DNA of 64,000 nucleotides, taken from assembly GCA_947650365.1 (NCBI GenBank), contig CANTAL010000137.1, positions 248,001 through 312,000 of the forward strand, read 5' to 3'. The translations under genes and the position numbers were made by a program. The notes beneath the pieces were generated by a model that worked only from the letters and a program-made list of their open reading frames with translations, did no database searches and was not told where the DNA came from. Position 1 is the first letter of the stretch; each line of letters begins with the position of its first letter. Source of the DNA: Chamaelirium japonicum. Its lineage: Eukaryota > Streptophyta > Magnoliopsida > Liliales > Melanthiaceae. Below are positions 58,969-64,000 of this stretch, piece by piece.

Positions 58969-60172
58969 CATGCAGGAGCTCGCCCAAGATCGCGCAGGAG
59001 CTCGCCCAAGTTCGCCTTTGCCTATGGATCTCATAGACCCTAGGATTCCAAGGGGTGGGGAACTCGCCCAGGAGCCCGCCTAAGCTCGCTCGGGAGCTCG
59101 CCAAGCTCGCCCCGGAGCTCGCCCAGGAGCCCGCCTAAGCTCGCTCAGGAGCTCGCCAAGCTCGCCCCGGAGCTCGCCTAAGCTCGCCCAGGAGCTCGCC
59201 AAGCTCGCGCGAGAACTCGCTTGCAGTGGTAGCGGGAGTTAGACCGTCATGCATAACAAAGACATCGGCACCGCAAACGCACCTAGCTCATCCAGGAGCT
59301 CGCCCCTAGCTCATGCAGGAGCTCGCCCAAGTTCGCCTTTGCCTGCGGATCTCATAGACCCCAGGATTCCAAGGGGTGGGGAACTCGCCCTTGCCCCCCC
59401 CCCCCCATGCTAACCAAGTCACCTTGACAGGGAGCGAGCTTCACATTGGGCCGAAGGTGCTTTAGGCAAAAAGCTCGATCAGGAGCTCGCCCAAGCACGC
59501 TCAAGAGCTCGTCAAGCTCGTTCAGGAGCCCGCCTAAGCTCTCTCAGGAGCTCGCCCAAACGCGCCCAGGAGTTCGCCAAGCTCGTTCAGGAGCTCGCCT
59601 AAGCTCTCTCATGAGCTCGCCTAAGCTCTCTCAGGAGCTTGCCCAAGCTCGCCCCGACCCCTGTTTATCGAAGAGGTTACCCCCGCGAGGTCCGACTCTT
59701 GATAAATATGGGTGAAAGGACGGAGCAGTGCCAGGCGAGCTGGCCTTTGCTTCCTCCCTGAGATCGCCCAGACTTGAACATTCCAGAATAGACAGCTGGC
59801 AGCAACAAGAAAGATGCCCTCCCCCACTCAAACCGCCTGGCAGGCTTGACGACAGAATGTCAGGGCGCGAGTACCAAGGACTGTCAGACCCACACGAGCC
59901 AGAACATGGGGGTCTAGAAGGCCCTGGAAGAATCTCCACGTGTCGGGCCACGGTAGGTCGCCGATTGCTATAAATGCTCACCCCCAGGCTCCATAGTACA
60001 GGTTCGAAATCCTTTTCCCTACCACTTTGGTATACAACAGCTCGCCGTTGTGCCACCGTGACTGACTTGAGTGTCGGAGGGTCTGCGCTCCTAAGGGAGC
60101 CAGCCGTTCTCACGTTCTCTTTTCTTTGTCTTGCAGGCAGCCCGCACGGACCAGCGAAAATTCCCCCAAATA
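58966..60172 (+). mobile_element. 3' LTR of the Tat element
   Basis: The recognisable LTR runs from 58966 to 60172, followed directly by the GTATG duplication. It aligns closely with the 5' LTR from 47138 on. It is shorter, partly because the 5' LTR has one more 55-bp minisatellite unit. The C run near 59394-59406 is 13 long, against 8 at the matching place of the 5' LTR. TATAAAT is kept at 59969-59975. About 20 substitutions separate the two LTRs, nearly all C/T or G/A. Confidence 0.9.
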
Positions 60173-60177
60173 GTATG
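60173..60177. repeat. Right target-site duplication GTATG
   Basis: An exact copy of 47002-47006, lying directly after the 3' LTR. The satellite resumes with AGTGAATTAGAA. Confidence 0.92.
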
Positions 60178-63100
60178 AGTGAATTAGAACGGATAGTACG
60201 AATGAAGTAGAATGGATCGTATGAATGAATTAGAATGGATATATTCGTGCGAATGAATTAGAATGGATCGTATGAATGAATTAGAATAGATTGTGCGAAT
60301 GAATTAGAATGGATCGTACGAATGAATTAGAATGGATACATTCGTGCGAATAAATTAGAATGGATTGTATGAATGAATTAGAATGGATCGTACGAATGAA
60401 TTAGAATGGATCGTATGAGTGAATTAGAATGGATACGAAGGAATTAGAATGGATCGTACGAATGAATTAGAATGGATCATACGAATGAAATAGAATGGAT
60501 CGTACGAAGGAATTAGAATGGATCGTACGAAGGAATTAGAATGGATCGTACGAAGGAATTAGAATGGATCGTACGAATGAATTAGAATGGATATATTCGT
60601 GCAAATGAATTAGAATGGATCGTATGAATGAATTAGAATGGATCGTATGAGTGAATTAGAACGGATAGTACGAATGAAGTAGAATGGATCGTATGAATGA
60701 ATTAGAATGGATACATTCGTGCGAATGAATTAGAATGGATCGTATGAATGAATTAGAATAGATTGTGTGAATGAATTAGAATGGATCGTACGAATGAATT
60801 AGAATGGATACATTCGTGCGAATGAATTAGAATGGATCGTACGAATGAATTAGAATGGATCGTACGAATGAATTAGAATAGATTGCGCGAATGAATTAGA
60901 ATGGATCGTACGAATGAATTAGAATGGATCGTACAAAGGAATTAGAATGGATCGTATGAATGAATTAGAATGGATCGTGCGAATGAATTAGAATGGATCG
61001 TACGAATGAATTAGAATGGATCGTGCGAATGAATTAGAATGGATCGTACGAATGAATTAGAATGGATCGTACCAATGAGTAAGAATGGATCGTACGAATG
61101 AATTAGAATGGATCGTATGAATGAATTAGAATGGATCGTACGAATGAATTAGAATGGATCGTGCGAATGAATTAGAATGAATCGTATGAATGAATTAGAA
61201 TGGATCGTACGAATGACCTAGAATGGATACATTCATGCGAATGAATTAGAATGGATCGTACGAATGAATTAGAATGGATCGTACGAATGAATTAGAATGG
61301 ATCTCACGAATGAATTAGAATGGATCGTACGAATGAATTAGAATGGATCGTACGAATGAATTAGAATGGATACATTTGTGCGAATGAATTAGAATGGATC
61401 GTACGAATGAATTAGAATGGATCGTATGAATGAATTAGAATGGATCGTACGAATGAATTAGAATGGATCGTACGAAGGAATTAGAATGGATCGTACAAAT
61501 GAATTAGAATGGATATATTCGTGCAAATGAATTAGAATGGATCGTATGAATGAATTAGAATGGATCGTATGAGTGAATTAGAACGGATAGTACAAATGAA
61601 GTAGAATGGATCGTATGAATGAATTAGAATGGATACATTCGTGCGAATGAATTAGAATGGATCGTATAAATAAATTAGAATAGATTGTTGGAATGAATTA
61701 GAATGGATCGTACGAATGAATTAGAATGGATCATATTAATGAATTAGAATGGATCGTACGAATGAATTAGAATGGATACATTCGTGCACGATCCATTCTA
61801 ATTCATTCGCACGAATGTATCCATTCTAATTCATTCGTACGATCCATTCTAATTCATTCGTACGATCCATTCTAATTCCTTCGTACGATCCATTCTAATT
61901 CATTCGTACAATTCATTCTAATTCATTCGCACGAATGTATCCATTCTAATCCATTCGTACGATCCATTCTAATGAATCAGAATTGATCGAACGAATGAAT
62001 TAGAATGGATACATTCGTGCGAATGAATTAGAATGGATCGGACGAATGAATTAGAATGGATCGTACGAATGAGTAAGAATGGATCGTACGAATGAAATAG
62101 AATAGATCGTACGAATGAATTAGAATGGATCGTACGAAGGAATTAGAATGGATCGTACAAATGAATTAGAATGGATATATTCGTGCAAATGAATTAGAAT
62201 GGATCGTATGAATGTATTAGAATGGATCATATGAGTGAATTAGAATGGATCGTACGAATGAATTATAATGGATCGTATGAATGAATTAGAATGGATACAT
62301 TCGTGTGAATGAATTAGAATGGATCGTGTGAATGAATTAGAATAGATTTTGTGAATGAATTAGAACTGATCGTACGAATGAATTAGAATGGATACATTCG
62401 TGTGAATGAATTAGAATGGATTGTATGAATGAATTAGAATGGATCCTATGAATGAATTAGAATGGATCGTGCGAATGAATTAGAATGGATCGTACGAATG
62501 ATTTAGAATGGATCGTGCTAATGAATTAGAATTGATTGAACGAATGAATTAGCATGTTCGTGCTAATGAATTAGAATGGAACGTACGAATGAATTAGAAT
62601 GGATCGTGTGAAAGAATTAGAATGGATTGTATGAATGAATTAGAATGAATTCATACGATCCATTCGAATTCATTCGCACGATCCATTATAATTCATTCAT
62701 ACGATCCATTCTAATTCTTTCATACAATCCATTCTAATTCTTTCACTCATACGATCCATTATAATTCATTCATACGATCCATTATAATTCATTCATACGA
62801 TCCATTCTAATTCTTTCATACAATCCATTCTAATTCATTCGTACAATCTATTCTATTTCATTCGTACGATCCATTCTTACTCATTCGTATGATCCATTCT
62901 AATTCATTCGGACGAATGTATCCATTCTAATTTATTCGTACGATCCATTCTAATTCATTCGTACGATCCATTCTAATTCATTCGTACGATCCATTCTAAT
63001 TCATTCGTCCGATCCATTCTAATTCATTAGCACGAATGTATCCATTCTAATTCATTCGTACGATCCATTCTAATTCATTCGTACGATCCATTCTAATTCA

Positions 63101-64000
63101 TTCGTAAGATCCATTCTAATTCATTCGTACGATCCATTCTAATTCATTCATACGATCCATTCTAATTCATTCATACAATCCATTCTAATTCTTTCACACG
63201 ATCCGTTCTAATTCATTCGTAGGATCCATTCTAATTCATTCGTACAATCTATTCTATTTCATTCGTACGATCCATTCTTACTCATTCGTATGATCCATTC
63301 TAATTCATTCGGACGAATGTATCCATTCTAATTTATTCGTACGATCCATTCTAATTCATTCATACGATCTATTCTAATTCATTCATCCGATCCATTCTAA
63401 TTCATTCGCACGAATGTATCCATTGTAATTCATTCGTATGATCCATTCAAATTCATTCGTACGATCCATTCTAATTCATTCGTAAGATCCTTTCTAATTC
63501 ATTCGTACGATCCAATCTAATTCATTCGCACGATCCATTCTAATTCATTCACACGAATGTATCCATTCTAATTCATTTGCACGATCCATTCTAATTCATT
63601 CCTATGATCTATTCTAATTCATTCGTACGATCCATTCTAATTCATTCTAATTCATTCATACGATCCATTCTAATTCATTTGTACGATCCATTCTTACTCA
63701 TTCGTATGATCCATTATGGATACATTCGTGCGAATGAATTAGAATGGATCATACGAATGAGTAAGAATGGATCGTACGAATGAAATAGAATGGATTGTGC
63801 GAATGAATTAGAATGGATCGTAGAATGGATCAGAATAGATCATGTGAAAGAATTAGAATGGATTGTATGAATGAATTAGAATGAATTCGTACGATCCATT
63901 CGAATTCATTCGCACGATCCATTCTAATTCATTCATACGATCCATTCTAATTCTTTCACACGATCCATTCTAATTCACTCATACGATCCATTCTAATACA
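60178..64000. repeat. 23/28-bp satellite array, right segment
   Basis: This continues the array interrupted by the Tat element. Orientation is plus to about 61785, minus to about 61970, plus to about 62645, minus to about 63713, plus to about 63885, then minus to the window end. The recurrent GAATTC junction occurs near 62645 and 63883. Variant units GAAGGAATTAG and GAATGAAGTAG are common at the left. No gene is seen, and the array runs off the window. Confidence 0.95.

Larger units (their letters stand above)
47007..60172 (+). mobile_element. Near-complete Ty3/gypsy Tat-lineage element, 13.2 kb (fossil)
   Basis: In order: 5' LTR, PBS, gag, protease, RT, RNase H, second archaeal-type RNase H, integrase, 78-bp repeats, an antisense ORF unit, 146-bp repeats, 3' LTR. 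It is flanked by a perfect 5-bp duplication within the satellite. The dual RNase H and the antisense extra ORF between integrase and 3' LTR place it in the Ogre/Tat/Athila branch, Tat lineage. It is structurally almost whole, but gag-pol is interrupted at about half a dozen points. I count about 20 substitutions over about 1.2 kb of alignable LTR, mostly transitions, so about 1.7 percent. At the rice LTR rate of 1.3e-8 per site per year that gives roughly 0.5-1 million years. Confidence 0.93.

Overview
This window looks like a repeat-packed heterochromatic block of a flowering plant, probably a monocot. The evidence is a Ty3/gypsy element of the Tat lineage (dual RNase H, antisense extra ORF), GC-rich retroelement coding sequence, and an L1-type plant LINE tail. 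I see no convincing host gene. The species cannot be named from the sequence; a monocot origin is only a guess.

Layout. (1) 1-28817: a satellite of 23-bp units with a 28-bp variant. It changes strand about forty times, and some inversion junctions recur, so inversions were amplified as part of higher-order units. (2) 28818-29650: a 5'-truncated LINE that keeps the C-terminal zinc-binding domain of its ORF2 and a short poly(A), lying exactly between two different repeat arrays. (3) 29651-40523: a very AT-rich array of irregular units of about 0.5-1.9 kb. Each fuller unit has a conserved promoter-like core: telo-box TTAGGGTTT, TATAAATA-type box, and a CACGTTATCAGCACGA-type motif. This may be a tandem array derived from LTRs. 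(4) 40524-44958: a partial minus-strand Tat element with LTR, PBS, gag, PR and the first part of RT. (5) 44959-47001: more satellite. (6) 47002-60177: a near-complete 13.2-kb Tat element on the plus strand, inserted in the satellite with a perfect 5-bp target duplication GTATG. (7) 60178-64000: satellite again.

The large element has a 1.39-kb 5' LTR, a PBS, gag, PR, RT, RNase H, a second (archaeal-type) RNase H, integrase, a 78-bp tandem repeat whose hairpin covaries, an antisense transcription unit (PF04195-like N-terminal part, Pro/Ala repeat, coiled coil) with its own TATA box, G-boxes and candidate intron, a 146-bp triplicate, and a 3' LTR. About 20 differences between the LTRs over 1.2 kb suggest insertion within roughly the last million years. 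The sense gag-pol is decayed at about half a dozen points; the element is a fossil or at best non-autonomous.

The most interesting items are the recurrent inversion junctions of the satellite, the promoter-bearing AT-rich array, the antisense unit with its own promoter, the read-through-type PR/RT boundary shared by both Tat copies, and the compensatory base changes in the 78-bp repeat hairpin. All counts and divergences were made by eye.
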